Source of the DNA: Microbacterium hydrothermale
GTDB lineage: Bacteria; Actinomycetota; Actinomycetes; Actinomycetales; Microbacteriaceae
Assembly: GCF_004854025.1 (NCBI RefSeq)
Contig: NZ_STGM01000013.1
Span: 1 to 35,682 of the forward strand
Length of the DNA stretch: 35,682 nt
Direction: 5' to 3'
Shown: positions 25,474 to 33,506 of the stretch, one piece after another
How positions within the stretch are numbered: position 1 is the first letter of the stretch
Layout of the letters: the number at the start of each line of letters is the position of its first letter
Program-made: the position numbers and the translations under genes
The notes under the pieces: generated by a model
What the model was told of the DNA's origin: nothing
Database searches by the model: none
What the model saw: only the letters and a program-made list of their open reading frames with translations

Positions 25474-26469
25474 TCAGCGCACGCCGCCCCGATCCACCAA
25501 TCGCGTCGGCACGAGGTGGGTGTGCGAACCGGTCGCCGGGGCGGCGGCACGGCGCAGCAGCGTCTCCGCGGCGTGACGTCCCAGGTCGGCGACGTCGTAA
25601 TCGACGACGCGGATACGACGGGGGAGCAGGTGCGACAGCTCGAAGTCGTCGAAGCCGGCCACGTCGACGTCCGCTCCGCGCGGGAGGATCGCCTCGAGCA
25701 CGCCGATCGTGATGCGGTTGTTGGCGCAGAACACCGCGGTGGGCGGATCGTCGCTGTCGAGCAGGCGGAGCATCGCGTCGCGGGCCGCGGCGGGGGTGTG
25801 CAGCGCGTCGACGACCCACGCGGGGTCGGGCTCGCGCCCGATCGCGGCGTAGGCCTCTTCGACGCCGGCTCGACGTTCGACCATCGTGTAAATGCCCGGT
25901 GCGTCGAGCAGCACCGCGATGCGGCGGTGACCGGCGGCCAGCAACTCGGCGACGGCCGCGCGCGCGCCGCCGCGGTTGTCGAGCAGGATCGTGTCGGCGG
26001 GGATGCCGGTGCCGGGACGGTCGAGGAAGACCACCGGAGTGCCGAGTTCGACCTCGCGCTGCAGGTAGGCGTGGTCGTCAGCGGTCGGCACCACGATCAG
26101 GCCGCCGACCTGACGCTGGCACAGGTCGAGGGCGAGGGTGCGTTCGTTCGTGGCATCCTCTTCGCTGGATGCCATGACCAGGTGCATGCGCTCCCGGGAG
26201 GCGACCGAGGATACGCCGGCGGCGACCGCCATGTAGAACATGTTCGACAGATCGGCGGCGATGAAGCCGATCGTGTCGCGGTCGCCGGAGCGCAGGCTCG
26301 CGGCGAGGGCGTTGCGGTGGTAGCCGAGCCGCGCGACCGCGGCCAGGACGCGTTCGGCCATGGCCGGGTCGACGTGCGGTTGGCCGTTGATGACGCGCGA
26401 GACGGTTTTGAAGCTGACGCCCGCCTCGGCGGCGACGTCGACCATGGTCGGCCGGCCGGTCTTGCGCAT
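25474..26469 (-). CDS. LacI-family transcriptional regulator
   Basis: A 331-residue regulator of normal LacI length. The N-terminal helix-turn-helix and hinge are TMVDVAAEAGVSFKTVSRVI (8-27) followed by NGQPHV. A periplasmic-binding-protein-like effector domain follows (IGFIAADLSNMFYMAVAAGV; LDRPGTGIPADTILLDN; GHRRIAVLLD; AVFCANNRITIGVLEAI; VAGFDDFELSHLL). GAGGAGA lies just upstream of the ATG. The sugar regulon it controls is not known. It sits downstream of the aldolase/dehydrogenase pair but has its own promoter, and a strong palindrome separates the two units. It differs from the second LacI protein in its recognition helix (FKTVSRVI versus PKTVSRVI) and probably senses a different or downstream metabolite. 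Confidence 0.9.
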   Translation of the reverse strand: MRKTGRPTMVDVAAEAGVSFKTVSRVINGQPHVDPAMAERVLAAVARLGYHRNALAASLRSGDRDTIGFIAADLSNMFYMAVAAGVSSVASRERMHLVMASSEEDATNERTLALDLCQRQVGGLIVVPTADDHAYLQREVELGTPVVFLDRPGTGIPADTILLDNRGGARAAVAELLAAGHRRIAVLLDAPGIYTMVERRAGVEEAYAAIGREPDPAWVVDALHTPAAARDAMLRLLDSDDPPTAVFCANNRITIGVLEAILPRGADVDVAGFDDFELSHLLPRRIRVVDYDVADLGRHAAETLLRRAAAPATGSHTHLVPTRLVDRGGVR

Positions 26470-26483
26470 GCGTCTCCTCGGGT

Positions 26484-26515
26484 GATGCCGTCGGGAGCGG
26501 CATCCTCCGAGCATA
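26484..26515 (-). promoter_or_regulatory. Promoter -10 (TATGCT) and inverted repeat of the regulator
   Basis: On the minus strand TATGCT (26510-26515) is a good -10 box about 40 bases before the ATG. The -35 region is weak. Just downstream, GATGCCG and CGGCATC (26484-26504) form an inverted repeat with 7 bases between, placed in the 5' leader. It could be an autoregulatory operator or a small hairpin. Confidence 0.4.
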
Positions 26516-26609
26516 GGGATCGACCGGGGCGCGGTGCCATCCGGGGCGGTGCCGTCCCCGAACCCCGCCCGCCGGCCTCGGGCGACGCCGACTCTCCCTG
26601 GAAGACGAA

Positions 26610-26659
26610 TGTCCACGACACGCCGCATCTCGGGGAGGGGAGGCGGCGTGTCGTGGACA
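26610..26659 (-). terminator. Perfect 17-bp inverted repeat, terminator-like
   Basis: TGTCCACGACACGCCGC (26610-26626) is repeated as its exact reverse complement at 26643-26659, with a 16-base purine-rich loop (ATCTCGGGGAGGGGAG). It begins 12 bases past the stop of the dehydrogenase gene and precedes the regulator promoter, so it probably ends the aldolase-dehydrogenase transcript. No T-run follows; it may also be a dispersed intergenic palindrome. Confidence 0.65.
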
Positions 26660-26671
26660 CTCACGAGAGGG

Positions 26672-27826
26672 TCAGAGAGAAGGAGCGACCAGGGTGCCCG
26701 TCTCGTGGGAGGCGATCGCGGCGGCGAACAGGCGGTGCGTGAGAGCGGCCTCTTCGGGGCGGACGCAGCCGAAGCCGTCGCCCAGCTCGCCCACGTACTC
26801 GGCGAGGAAGGCCGCCCACATCTGCAGGATGGCATCCGAGAATCCGGACTCGAAGTTCGGACCCGTCACCGTGGGCCACACCGACTGGCTGCCCGCGTCG
26901 ACGCTCTGCCAGCTCTGCTCGCGGCCGACGCCGGGCACGTCGACGAAGGCGAACACCTCGACCTGCTTCGGGTTCTTGGTGCTGAAGCGCACCCCGCCCG
27001 ACATGCCGATGGCCTCGAACTCCCACGTGTTCTTCTGGCCGGGCGCGATGCGCTTGGTCTCGGTCGTGAGTGGGAACGGCGCCCCCTCGTGACGCGCCCA
27101 CGAGTGGATCACGGCGTTGTCCCACGTGTCGCAGGGCTGCGGCGAGCCGTCGGGACCCGGACGCTCGGTGACGATGTCCTGCAGGATGCCGACGACCTTC
27201 TCGGGCGTCCAGCCCAGGCGCAGCGGCACGTGCCAGGTGTGCATGCCGAGGTCGTTGAGCACGCCCGCGTCGCCGCAGAACTGCTTCTGGCGCTTCCAGT
27301 TGAGGGGCTTGTTCACGTCGATGTCGCTCGAGTGCAGGAAGGTGCATTTCGCCTCGACGATGCGGCCCAACGCTCCGGAGCGCACGTAGTCGACGGCCCA
27401 CTGCGCGCCGGGGAAGAACGGCATCTCGCTCGAGACGCGCACGAACGACTGCGGGTTCTCGTCGATCGCGGCCACGACCGCGTCGGCGGCGGCCCGGTCG
27501 ATGCCGAACGGCTTCTCGGCGAGCAGCGCCTTGCCGGCCTTCACGGTGTCGACGTACAGACGCTCGTGCAGGTCGTGGCGGACGGCGATGTAGACGACGT
27601 CGACGCGGGGGTCGGCGAGGAGCTCGTGGTGGTCGGTCGTCGTCAGCTGGACGGTGTCGATGCGCTCGAAGAATTCCAGCGCCGCGGGGTTGATGTCGCA
27701 CACCGCGACGAGCTCGGGCTCGGCGGGGTGGTCGATGAGGGCGGGCCAGCGGCGCAGCGCCGCCGCGATCTCGCGGCCCATGAGGCCGCCGCCGATGATG
27801 CCGACGCCGATCTTCTTGCCGGTCAT
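26672..27826 (-). CDS. Gfo/Idh/MocA family oxidoreductase
   Basis: A 384-residue NAD(P)-dependent sugar or polyol dehydrogenase. The N-terminal Rossmann fold has VGIIGGGLMGREIAAALRRW (8-27), then VCDINP (42-47), and the family signature EKPFG (104-108) with catalytic Lys105. The C-terminal alpha/beta domain carries GVLNDLGMHTWHV, giving the Asp-x3-His pair. Members oxidise a hydroxyl of a sugar, inositol or sugar acid. The ATG overlaps the aldolase stop (ATGA), so it is second in a two-gene operon read from the operator region at 28733. Placement with an aldolase, isomerase-like cupin, kinase and importer implies a step in sugar breakdown; the substrate is unknown. Confidence 0.9.
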   Translation of the reverse strand: MTGKKIGVGIIGGGLMGREIAAALRRWPALIDHPAEPELVAVCDINPAALEFFERIDTVQLTTTDHHELLADPRVDVVYIAVRHDLHERLYVDTVKAGKALLAEKPFGIDRAAADAVVAAIDENPQSFVRVSSEMPFFPGAQWAVDYVRSGALGRIVEAKCTFLHSSDIDVNKPLNWKRQKQFCGDAGVLNDLGMHTWHVPLRLGWTPEKVVGILQDIVTERPGPDGSPQPCDTWDNAVIHSWARHEGAPFPLTTETKRIAPGQKNTWEFEAIGMSGGVRFSTKNPKQVEVFAFVDVPGVGREQSWQSVDAGSQSVWPTVTGPNFESGFSDAILQMWAAFLAEYVGELGDGFGCVRPEEAALTHRLFAAAIASHETGTLVAPSL

Positions 27827-28662
27827 GCGGCACCGCCGATCAGGGTCAGCGCGTCGTCGACCGAGGCGTTCTCGTGCACGACGGCCATGAGCGCGGCGGT
27901 GATGCCGGCCGGATCGCGGTGCTGGATCACGTTGCGGCCGTAGACGATGCCGCGCGCGCCCTGCTCGAGCACCGCCTGCGTGCGCTCGAGGAGCGTGCGG
28001 TCGTCGACGCGACCGCCGCCGCGCACGAGCACGGGGGTGTCGCCGGCGGCCTGGATGACGCGGTGGTAGTCGCCGATGTCGTCGGTCGGGTCGGCCTTGA
28101 TCAGGTCGGCGCCGAGCTCGCGGGCCTGGCGGACGAGGGTGACGACCTTGGCGGTGTCGCCGTCGACGCCGTAGCCGCCGGAGCCGGGCTTGGTCTGCAT
28201 GACCAGGGGCTCGATCATGAGCGGCATCCCGTACTTCTCGGCGTCGGTGCGGAGCGCCAGGATCGAGCGGATGCACTGCTCGCGCACCTGGGGCTCGCCG
28301 GGCAGGTCGAGCAGGTTCACGCACACCGCCACGGCGTCCAGGCGCACGGCGACCTCGATCGCGTCGGGGACGTGGATGCTGTGCAGGGGTGCTTCGAGCG
28401 GGTCGTTGTAGACGTTGGCGATGTCGGTGCGCAGGACCAGGCCGGGCTTGTTCTTGCCGGGGACGGACTGCAGCAGCGGGGCCTGGCCGAGCGTGAGCTG
28501 CACGGCGTCGGGTCCGGCGTCGACGAGGGTGGCGACGGTCTTCGCCATGTCTTCGATGCCGGTGAGGAACGAGGGCTCGTGGAACGCGCCGTGGTCGACG
28601 GCGACGTCGAACGCGCGACCGGAGCGGGCGTTGAAGAGGCGGTTGAGGCGGGGTTTCGACAT
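27823..28662 (-). CDS. Class I aldolase of the LsrF / FbaB (DhnA-type) superfamily
   Basis: A 279-residue TIM-barrel enzyme. RLNRLFNARSGRAFDVAVDHG (within 5-25) opens the barrel as in LsrF and archaeal-type fructose-bisphosphate aldolase. LIKADPT carries the probable Schiff-base Lys189, and VLVRGGGRVDD followed by GARGIVYGRNV forms the phosphate-binding end of the barrel. It probably cleaves a phosphorylated ketose to a three-carbon phosphate plus an aldehyde. A GGAGA lies 9 to 10 bases before ATG 28662; the frame is open further upstream but would cross the operator. It is the first gene of the minus-strand arm, under a promoter whose -35 box overlaps operator 1. LsrF itself is a thiolase for AI-2 breakdown, so the reaction should not be assumed. 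Confidence 0.85.
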   Translation of the reverse strand: MSKPRLNRLFNARSGRAFDVAVDHGAFHEPSFLTGIEDMAKTVATLVDAGPDAVQLTLGQAPLLQSVPGKNKPGLVLRTDIANVYNDPLEAPLHSIHVPDAIEVAVRLDAVAVCVNLLDLPGEPQVREQCIRSILALRTDAEKYGMPLMIEPLVMQTKPGSGGYGVDGDTAKVVTLVRQARELGADLIKADPTDDIGDYHRVIQAAGDTPVLVRGGGRVDDRTLLERTQAVLEQGARGIVYGRNVIQHRDPAGITAALMAVVHENASVDDALTLIGGAA

Positions 28663-28716
28663 GGGGTGTGGGTCTCCGAAGCGTCGTGTCGGGGCGCGGC
28701 TCTGCGCTCGACGGTC

Positions 28717-28746
28717 AGTATGCGGGGAGCAAGACAACGTTGTCAA
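28717..28746 (-). promoter_or_regulatory. Aldolase operon promoter (TTGACA-18-CATACT)
   Basis: On the minus strand a consensus -35 TTGACA (28741-28746) is followed by 18 bases and CATACT (28717-28722). The -35 box overlaps the operator palindrome, so bound repressor would block RNA polymerase. The predicted leader is about 48 bases. Confidence 0.7.
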
Positions 28747-28758
28747 TCACTGCTACCG
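28731..28758 (+). promoter_or_regulatory. Putative promoter of the DUF4432 gene (AAGACA-16-TACCGT)
   Basis: TACCGT (28753-28758) is a fair -10 box, with AAGACA 16 bases upstream as a weak -35. Operator 1 fills the -35/spacer region. The ATG follows about 33 bases after the -10 box, with AGGAAGG in the leader. Confidence 0.45.
28733..28744. promoter_or_regulatory. LacI-type operator 1, GACAACGTTGTC
   Basis: A perfect 12-bp palindrome with the central CG typical of LacI-family sites. It sits in the 129-base divergent gap and overlaps both the aldolase -35 box and the spacer of the mutarotase-gene promoter, so one site could control both directions. Identical to operator 2. Confidence 0.8.
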
Positions 28759-28791
28759 TGAGGCGCACCACGGCGAGGAAGGCGGGGGCTC

Positions 28792-29790
28792 ATGGGCGAG
28801 CTGTACGGGCGATCGATCGACGAGGCGCTCCGGCGCGCGGGCTCGACCGCGCAGGTGGCGTCGGTGGAGCAGTCGCTTCGCACCGACGGTCCGGATGCCG
28901 GCACCCGGCGCGTGCGCATCGTCGCGGGCGACCTCGACGTCGAGCTGCTGCCCGACCGCGGTCTCGACCTCGGGCAGGTGCGCCACCGCGGCGTTCCCCT
29001 GGCCTGGGTGTCGCCGACCGGGTGGCCTCGGCCGGGCGCCGCGGGCTTCGGGGCGTCGTTCGGGGGCGGGCTCGTGACCACGTGCGGCCAGCTGTCGTTC
29101 GGGCCGCCGTCGGTCGACGCCGAGGGGGCGCATCCCCAGCACGGGCGCTACAGCGGGCTCTCGGCATCCATCACCCGAGCCGAGGTGCGGGCGGATGCCG
29201 TGATCGTGGAGGCGACCGTCGTGGAGGCGGCGGTGCTCGGCGCTCACCTCGAGCTTCGGCGGAGGGTGCGCGTGCCACTCGGCGAGGGGCGCATCGAACT
29301 GCGCGACGAGATCGTCAACCGCGGCTCGAGGGCGGTCGAGCCGATGGTGCTCTACCACGTCAACCTCGGGTGGCCGCTGGTCGACGCGGGCACCGTGCTG
29401 CGCTCGCCGGCGGAGCGCGTGCACGCCCGGGACGCCGCGGCCGAGGCGGGGCTGGCCGGATGGGCGGAGTTCCCGGAACCGGCCGCGGACTACCCCGAGC
29501 AGGTGTTCCGTCACGAGCTTCCGGCCGACCGTCGTGTCAGCGCCGAGGTGGTCGCGGCGTCGGGGCTCGGCATCCGGATCTCGTTCGACACCGCGCAACT
29601 GCCGGCGCTGTTCCAGTGGCGGGTCGCTCAGGACGACGGTCTCGTTCTCGGGGTGGAGCCGGCGACGGCGGCGACGATCCTGGGTCGCGCCGATGCGCGG
29701 CAGGCGGGCCTGCTGCGTCCGCTCGCTCCCGGCGGCTCTCGGGAGCTCGGCCTCGACATCGATGTCATCGGATATCGAATCGAGACTTGA
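28792..29790 (+). CDS. DUF4432 family aldose-1-epimerase-like protein
   Basis: A 332-residue beta-sandwich protein of the DUF4432 type, related to galactose mutarotase. Family hallmarks: LYGRSIDEALRRAGSTAQVA (4-23); VELLPDRGLDLGQVRHRGVP with the PDRGLD motif (about 54-59); LAWVSPTGWPRPG; and the glycine-rich GGGLVTTCGQLSFGPP before a histidine-containing HPQHGRYSGL. These suggest interconversion of sugar anomers or binding of a sugar ring. The gene directly follows operator 1 and its own promoter. Its stop codon lies inside operator 2, so it is separated from the regulator gene only by that control region. Substrate presumably equals the sugar imported by the transporter at the end of the window (inference). 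Confidence 0.82.
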   Translation: MGELYGRSIDEALRRAGSTAQVASVEQSLRTDGPDAGTRRVRIVAGDLDVELLPDRGLDLGQVRHRGVPLAWVSPTGWPRPGAAGFGASFGGGLVTTCGQLSFGPPSVDAEGAHPQHGRYSGLSASITRAEVRADAVIVEATVVEAAVLGAHLELRRRVRVPLGEGRIELRDEIVNRGSRAVEPMVLYHVNLGWPLVDAGTVLRSPAERVHARDAAAEAGLAGWAEFPEPAADYPEQVFRHELPADRRVSAEVVAASGLGIRISFDTAQLPALFQWRVAQDDGLVLGVEPATAATILGRADARQAGLLRPLAPGGSRELGLDIDVIGYRIET

Positions 29791-29816
29791 CAACGTTGTC
29801 CGCCTGACCTCAGGAT
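29787..29816 (+). promoter_or_regulatory. Promoter of the second LacI gene (TTGACA-18-CAGGAT)
   Basis: A consensus TTGACA (29787-29792) is followed by 18 bases and CAGGAT (29811-29816), the same geometry as the aldolase promoter. The -35 box overlaps operator 2. Transcription would run through the regulator, isomerase, kinase and transporter genes. Confidence 0.6.
29789..29800. promoter_or_regulatory. LacI-type operator 2, GACAACGTTGTC
   Basis: Identical 12-bp palindrome to operator 1. It contains the last two bases of the preceding stop codon and overlaps the -35 box of the regulator promoter. Confidence 0.8.
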
Positions 29817-29855
29817 GACTCCATCGAGGCCCTCCCCGGGTCCTCCCGTCCGAAT

Positions 29856-29867
29856 GACAACGATGTC
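29856..29867. promoter_or_regulatory. LacI-type operator 3, GACAACGATGTC (one mismatch)
   Basis: The same palindrome with one base changed at its centre. It lies in the leader, 9 bases before the regulator ATG and directly abutting its GGAGA ribosome-binding site. It could act as a roadblock or as an auxiliary site for looping with operator 2, 67 bases upstream. Confidence 0.65.
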
Positions 29868-29876
29868 GGAGATGCG

Positions 29877-31067
29877 ATGACGCACGACGAGCAGGTGACC
29901 GCGACAGCGGTCGGCGAGGCCCCCGTGGCCCGCCCGCGCGCCCGCCTCATCGACGTCGCGACCGCCGCCGGGGTCAGCCCCAAGACGGTCTCGCGCGTCA
30001 TCAACGACGAGCCCGGCGTGCTTCCCGGCACCCGGGACAAGGTGCTGCAGACCGTCCGCGCCCTTGGCTTCGTGCCCGACCGCAGCGCTCGCGAACTCAA
30101 GCGGCAGGCGGCCGACACGATCGGCATCCTGATCGACGCGATCAGCGACCCCTTCTTCGCCGCGTTCGTCAGCGTGGTCGAAGAGCTCGCCGTCGCCGAA
30201 GGGCTCAGCGTCATCTTCGCCAGCACCGGCTACGACGCCGCACGCGAGCGCACCCAGCTCGACCGTCTGACCGGTCACCGCCTCGCCGGTCTCGTCGTCG
30301 CTCCCGTCGCGGTGGGCGCGGTGACGCTCGCGGGACTGCGCACGCGCTTTCCCGTGGTGACCGTCGACCGCTCGCGATCGGGCATCGACGCGGTCGTGAT
30401 CGACGACTTCGGTGCGGCGGCCGAGGCCACCGCGGCCCTGCTCGCCCACGGACACCGTCGCGTGGCGTTCATGGGCGAGGACGTGCCCTACCCCACCGTC
30501 AGCGACCGCCTCGCCGGCTACCGCTCGGCCCTCGAGGCGGCGGGAGTCGCCTTCGACCCCTCGCTCGTGGTCACGCACGAGCGGTTCCGCGCGGGGGAGG
30601 CGGCCGAGGCCTCGCGACTGCTCGAGCGCGACGACGCCCCCACCGCGCTGCTGTGCGCCACGAGCCTCGCCGCGATCGGCACCGTGCAGGCGATCCGCGC
30701 CCGGGGCCTGGCGATGCCCGCGCTGATCTCGTTCGGCGACTTCACCCTCGCCGAGGTGCTCGAACCGGGCATCACCTACGTCGACCACGACCCGCGCCTG
30801 ATGGGGGCGGCGGCCTTCCGGCGCCTGCGCGAACTCGCCCTCGACCCCGACGCCGAGCCCACCCGCACCGTCGTGCCGACGCGCCTCGTCGCGCGCGGAT
30901 CGGGCGAGGTGCCGGTCGCGCCTCGCGGCGCCACGGCGCGCGGCACCTCCTCCAACGGCCACGCCCTGATTCCCACCGCCGCGCCCGCGGCGCTCGCCCC
31001 CGTCCACCTCGAGCCGGTCGGCGCCGTCGCCGCCTCGGCCGTCGTCCCCCTCGGAGCCCCCTCATGA
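29877..31067 (+). CDS. LacI-family transcriptional regulator with C-terminal extension
   Basis: A 396-residue regulator. The helix-turn-helix is LIDVATAAGVSPKTVSRVIN (24-43), preceded by about 20 extra residues. The effector domain reads IGILIDAISDPFFAAFVSVV, then VVTVDRSRSGIDAVVIDD, GHRRVAFMGED and a C-lobe ending VVPTRLVARGS near residue 342. About 55 further residues are Ala/Pro/Val-rich low complexity without counterpart in typical LacI proteins. GGAGA lies 4 bases before the ATG. Three operators surround its promoter and the divergent promoter, so it most likely represses itself and both catabolic arms until a sugar or sugar phosphate binds. The stop overlaps the isomerase start (ATGA). 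Confidence 0.88.
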   Translation: MTHDEQVTATAVGEAPVARPRARLIDVATAAGVSPKTVSRVINDEPGVLPGTRDKVLQTVRALGFVPDRSARELKRQAADTIGILIDAISDPFFAAFVSVVEELAVAEGLSVIFASTGYDAARERTQLDRLTGHRLAGLVVAPVAVGAVTLAGLRTRFPVVTVDRSRSGIDAVVIDDFGAAAEATAALLAHGHRRVAFMGEDVPYPTVSDRLAGYRSALEAAGVAFDPSLVVTHERFRAGEAAEASRLLERDDAPTALLCATSLAAIGTVQAIRARGLAMPALISFGDFTLAEVLEPGITYVDHDPRLMGAAAFRRLRELALDPDAEPTRTVVPTRLVARGSGEVPVAPRGATARGTSSNGHALIPTAAPAALAPVHLEPVGAVAASAVVPLGAPS

Positions 31068-32113
31068 AGCCCGTCCTGCTGCCCCCCAACCCCGTGCAGC
31101 ACTTCTACCTCGGCGGCGACCGCATCGCGGCGCTGCGCGGGATCGTGCCCGAGACCGACCGTCAGCCCGAGGAGTGGCTCGGCTCCACCGTGTCGCGCTT
31201 CGGCTCCGACGAGATCGGCCTCGCCGTGACCGACGAGGGCGCGTTCCTACGCGATCTCGTGAGCGCCGACCGCGCCGCCTGGGTGGGAGCGCGAGGGGGA
31301 CGGGATGCCGCGGATCTCGGCATCCTGGTCAAGCTCCTCGACGCGCGACAGCGCCTCCCCGTGCACGTGCACCCCGACCGCGCCTTCGCGGGCGCGCACC
31401 TCGACTGCCCATACGGCAAGACAGAGGCGTGGTTCGTGCTCGAGACCGAGGACGACTGCGCCGTGCACGTCGGCTGGAACCAGGACGTCGACCGCGACGA
31501 GCTCGACCGGCGCCGCGACGCGCAGGACAGCGAGTGGATGCTGTCGCGCATGAACCGCGTGGTCGTGCGACCCGGGATGGGCGTGCTCGTCCCCGCCGGT
31601 ACCGTGCACGCGATCGACGGCGGCATCTTCGTCGCCGAGGTGCAGGAGCCCACCGACTTCTCGATCCTGCTGGAGTGGTCGGTCACGACCTCGACGCGTG
31701 AGGAGTCGCACCTCGACCTCGGCTTCGACGCCGTGATGCCCGCCGTCTCGACCGCGAAACTGGATGCCGCCGCCCTCGACGCCCTGATCAGCACCGCCGG
31801 CACCACCGCTCCCGGTCCCGCCTTCCGCTCGCTCATGCCGGCGGCCGCCGATCCCTATTTCCGCCTGTTCGACGCGGCGGGCGACACCGCGGGCGACGCC
31901 GCGTCGCTCGACGCCGGCTTCGCGGTGGTGCTGGTGCGCGAGGGCTCCGGTGCGCTCGTGTCCGACGCCGGGACCGTCGAGGTCGAGCGCGGTCAGGTCT
32001 ACGCCGTGCCCCACGCTTTCGGCGCCTGGCGGCTGACCGGCGCGGCCGAGATCCTCGTCGCCGCCCCCGGCGCCGGCTGGCCCGCCACCCTCCGCGGGGG
32101 TGACGTGCGATGA
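31064..32113 (+). CDS. Class I mannose-6-phosphate-isomerase-like cupin
   Basis: A 349-residue type-I phosphomannose-isomerase-fold protein. Zinc ligands are visible: His101 and His103 in PVHVHPDRAF, Glu121 in YGKTEAWFVLE, and His182 in VPAGTVHAIDGG. The second cupin half (from about residue 255) is shorter and more degenerate. These enzymes interconvert aldose and ketose phosphates, but many homologues in sugar operons act on other, even unphosphorylated, sugars. It is coupled on both sides by ATGA overlaps, upstream to the LacI gene and downstream to the FGGY kinase. The order isomerase then kinase suggests conversion of an aldose to a ketose before phosphorylation (inference). Confidence 0.85.
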   Translation: MKPVLLPPNPVQHFYLGGDRIAALRGIVPETDRQPEEWLGSTVSRFGSDEIGLAVTDEGAFLRDLVSADRAAWVGARGGRDAADLGILVKLLDARQRLPVHVHPDRAFAGAHLDCPYGKTEAWFVLETEDDCAVHVGWNQDVDRDELDRRRDAQDSEWMLSRMNRVVVRPGMGVLVPAGTVHAIDGGIFVAEVQEPTDFSILLEWSVTTSTREESHLDLGFDAVMPAVSTAKLDAAALDALISTAGTTAPGPAFRSLMPAAADPYFRLFDAAGDTAGDAASLDAGFAVVLVREGSGALVSDAGTVEVERGQVYAVPHAFGAWRLTGAAEILVAAPGAGWPATLRGGDVR

Positions 32114-33504
32114 GCGACTACGTCGTCGGGATCGACATGGGCTCCACCAGCACCAAGCTGCTGGTGTCCACCCCCGACGGGCACCAGGTGCTCGTCGTGA
32201 GCCGTCGGTCTCCGTGGACCAACCTCGACCACGGGCAGGCCGAGATGACCGCCGCCCAGGCGATCGCCGTCGTGCACGAGCTCGCCGCCGAGGCCGACAC
32301 CCGCCTCGACGAGGGCTACCGCATCGTCGCGCTCGGCGTCTCGGGAATGGCCGAGGCGGGCGTGCTGCTGGATGCCGCGGGCGAGGCGCTCGCGCCGATC
32401 ATGGCCTGGTTCGACCCCCGGGGCGCCGCGCAGATCGCGGCGACCCCCGCGGACTTCCGCGCCGAATTCCCCGGCCGCACCGGACTGCCGGTGGGGCCGT
32501 TGGCATCCGTCTCGAAACTGCTGCACCTGCGCGACACGGGGATCGCCCTCGCGGGCACCACCTTCCTCAACGTGCCCGAGTTCGTCGTGCACGCGCTCGG
32601 CGGCCCGCGCGTCGCGGAGTACTCGCTCGTCTCGCGGACCGGTCTCATCGACCAGGACGACAGCACCCCGTGGCAGGCGGCGCTGGACGTGCTCGGCGTG
32701 GACGCCTCGATCCTCGGGAGGCTCGTCAGCGCGGGCGAGGCCGTGGGGACGCTGAGCGACCCCGACATGCCCGCGGGTTTCCAGGGGGCGGCGCTCACCA
32801 TCGCCGGTCACGACCACCTCGTCTCGGCGGTCGCGGCCGGAGCGACCCACACGGGTCAGCTCTACGACTCGATGGGCACCGCCGAGGCCCTCGTGCGCGT
32901 GCTCGACGACACGCTGCCGTTCGCCGCGCGCGAGCGCCTCGCCCACGCGGGCATCAACTGCGTGCGTCACGTCATCCCCGGCAAGTACGTGCTGCTCGCG
33001 GGGACCAAGTCGGGCCTGCTGATGCGCCGCGTGCTGCAGCTGCTCGGGATCACGGATGCCACGGGCCGCGCCCGCGTCGACGACGAGACCATGGCGCTGC
33101 CCGTGGACGGAACCGTCTCGGACGCCGGTCTCGCCGTCTCGGGGGCGCGCAACGACGACGGAGTGCTGAAGATCGTCGCCCAGAGCGACGGACTGAGCCC
33201 CGCGGAGCTGTTCGCCGCATCCCTGCGCCACGGCAACGACATGCTCGCCGAGTGCATGGCGGTGATGGACCGCGAGGTCGCTCCGCCCACCTCGACCGTG
33301 CTCACCGGGGGGTGGTCGTCGATGGCATCCGTCGTCCGCTCCCGCTCCGCGCTGCTGCCCGAGGTCACCGTCTCGACCCACGACGAGGGCACCGCCTACG
33401 GGGCGGCGCTGTTCGCGGCGTTCGCCGTCTCTTCCTCCTCTTCTTTCGAGGACGTCGCCGAGGCGTTCCTCTCTTCCTCTCTCCTCACTACGGAAAGGAG
33501 CTGA
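32110..33504 (+). CDS. FGGY-family carbohydrate kinase
   Basis: A 464-residue sugar kinase of the ribulokinase/xylulokinase/gluconokinase superfamily. The phosphate-binding loop is GIDMGSTSTKLLV (7-19). The catalytic base is Asp235 in IAGHDHLVSAV. The adenosine-binding region has TVLTGGWSSMASV, and the C-terminal DEGTAYGAALFAAF is conserved in the fold. It is slightly shorter than xylulokinases. The last 25 or so residues (AVSSSSSFEDVAEAFLSSSL) are serine-rich and encoded by TCC/TCT-rich DNA unlike the rest of the gene. It phosphorylates an open-chain ketose, polyol or sugar acid; which one cannot be told. ATGA overlap with the isomerase gene; the ATPase gene begins 2 bases after the stop. 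Confidence 0.88.
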   Translation: MSDYVVGIDMGSTSTKLLVSTPDGHQVLVVSRRSPWTNLDHGQAEMTAAQAIAVVHELAAEADTRLDEGYRIVALGVSGMAEAGVLLDAAGEALAPIMAWFDPRGAAQIAATPADFRAEFPGRTGLPVGPLASVSKLLHLRDTGIALAGTTFLNVPEFVVHALGGPRVAEYSLVSRTGLIDQDDSTPWQAALDVLGVDASILGRLVSAGEAVGTLSDPDMPAGFQGAALTIAGHDHLVSAVAAGATHTGQLYDSMGTAEALVRVLDDTLPFAARERLAHAGINCVRHVIPGKYVLLAGTKSGLLMRRVLQLLGITDATGRARVDDETMALPVDGTVSDAGLAVSGARNDDGVLKIVAQSDGLSPAELFAASLRHGNDMLAECMAVMDREVAPPTSTVLTGGWSSMASVVRSRSALLPEVTVSTHDEGTAYGAALFAAFAVSSSSSFEDVAEAFLSSSLLTTERS

Positions 33505-33506
33505 CG

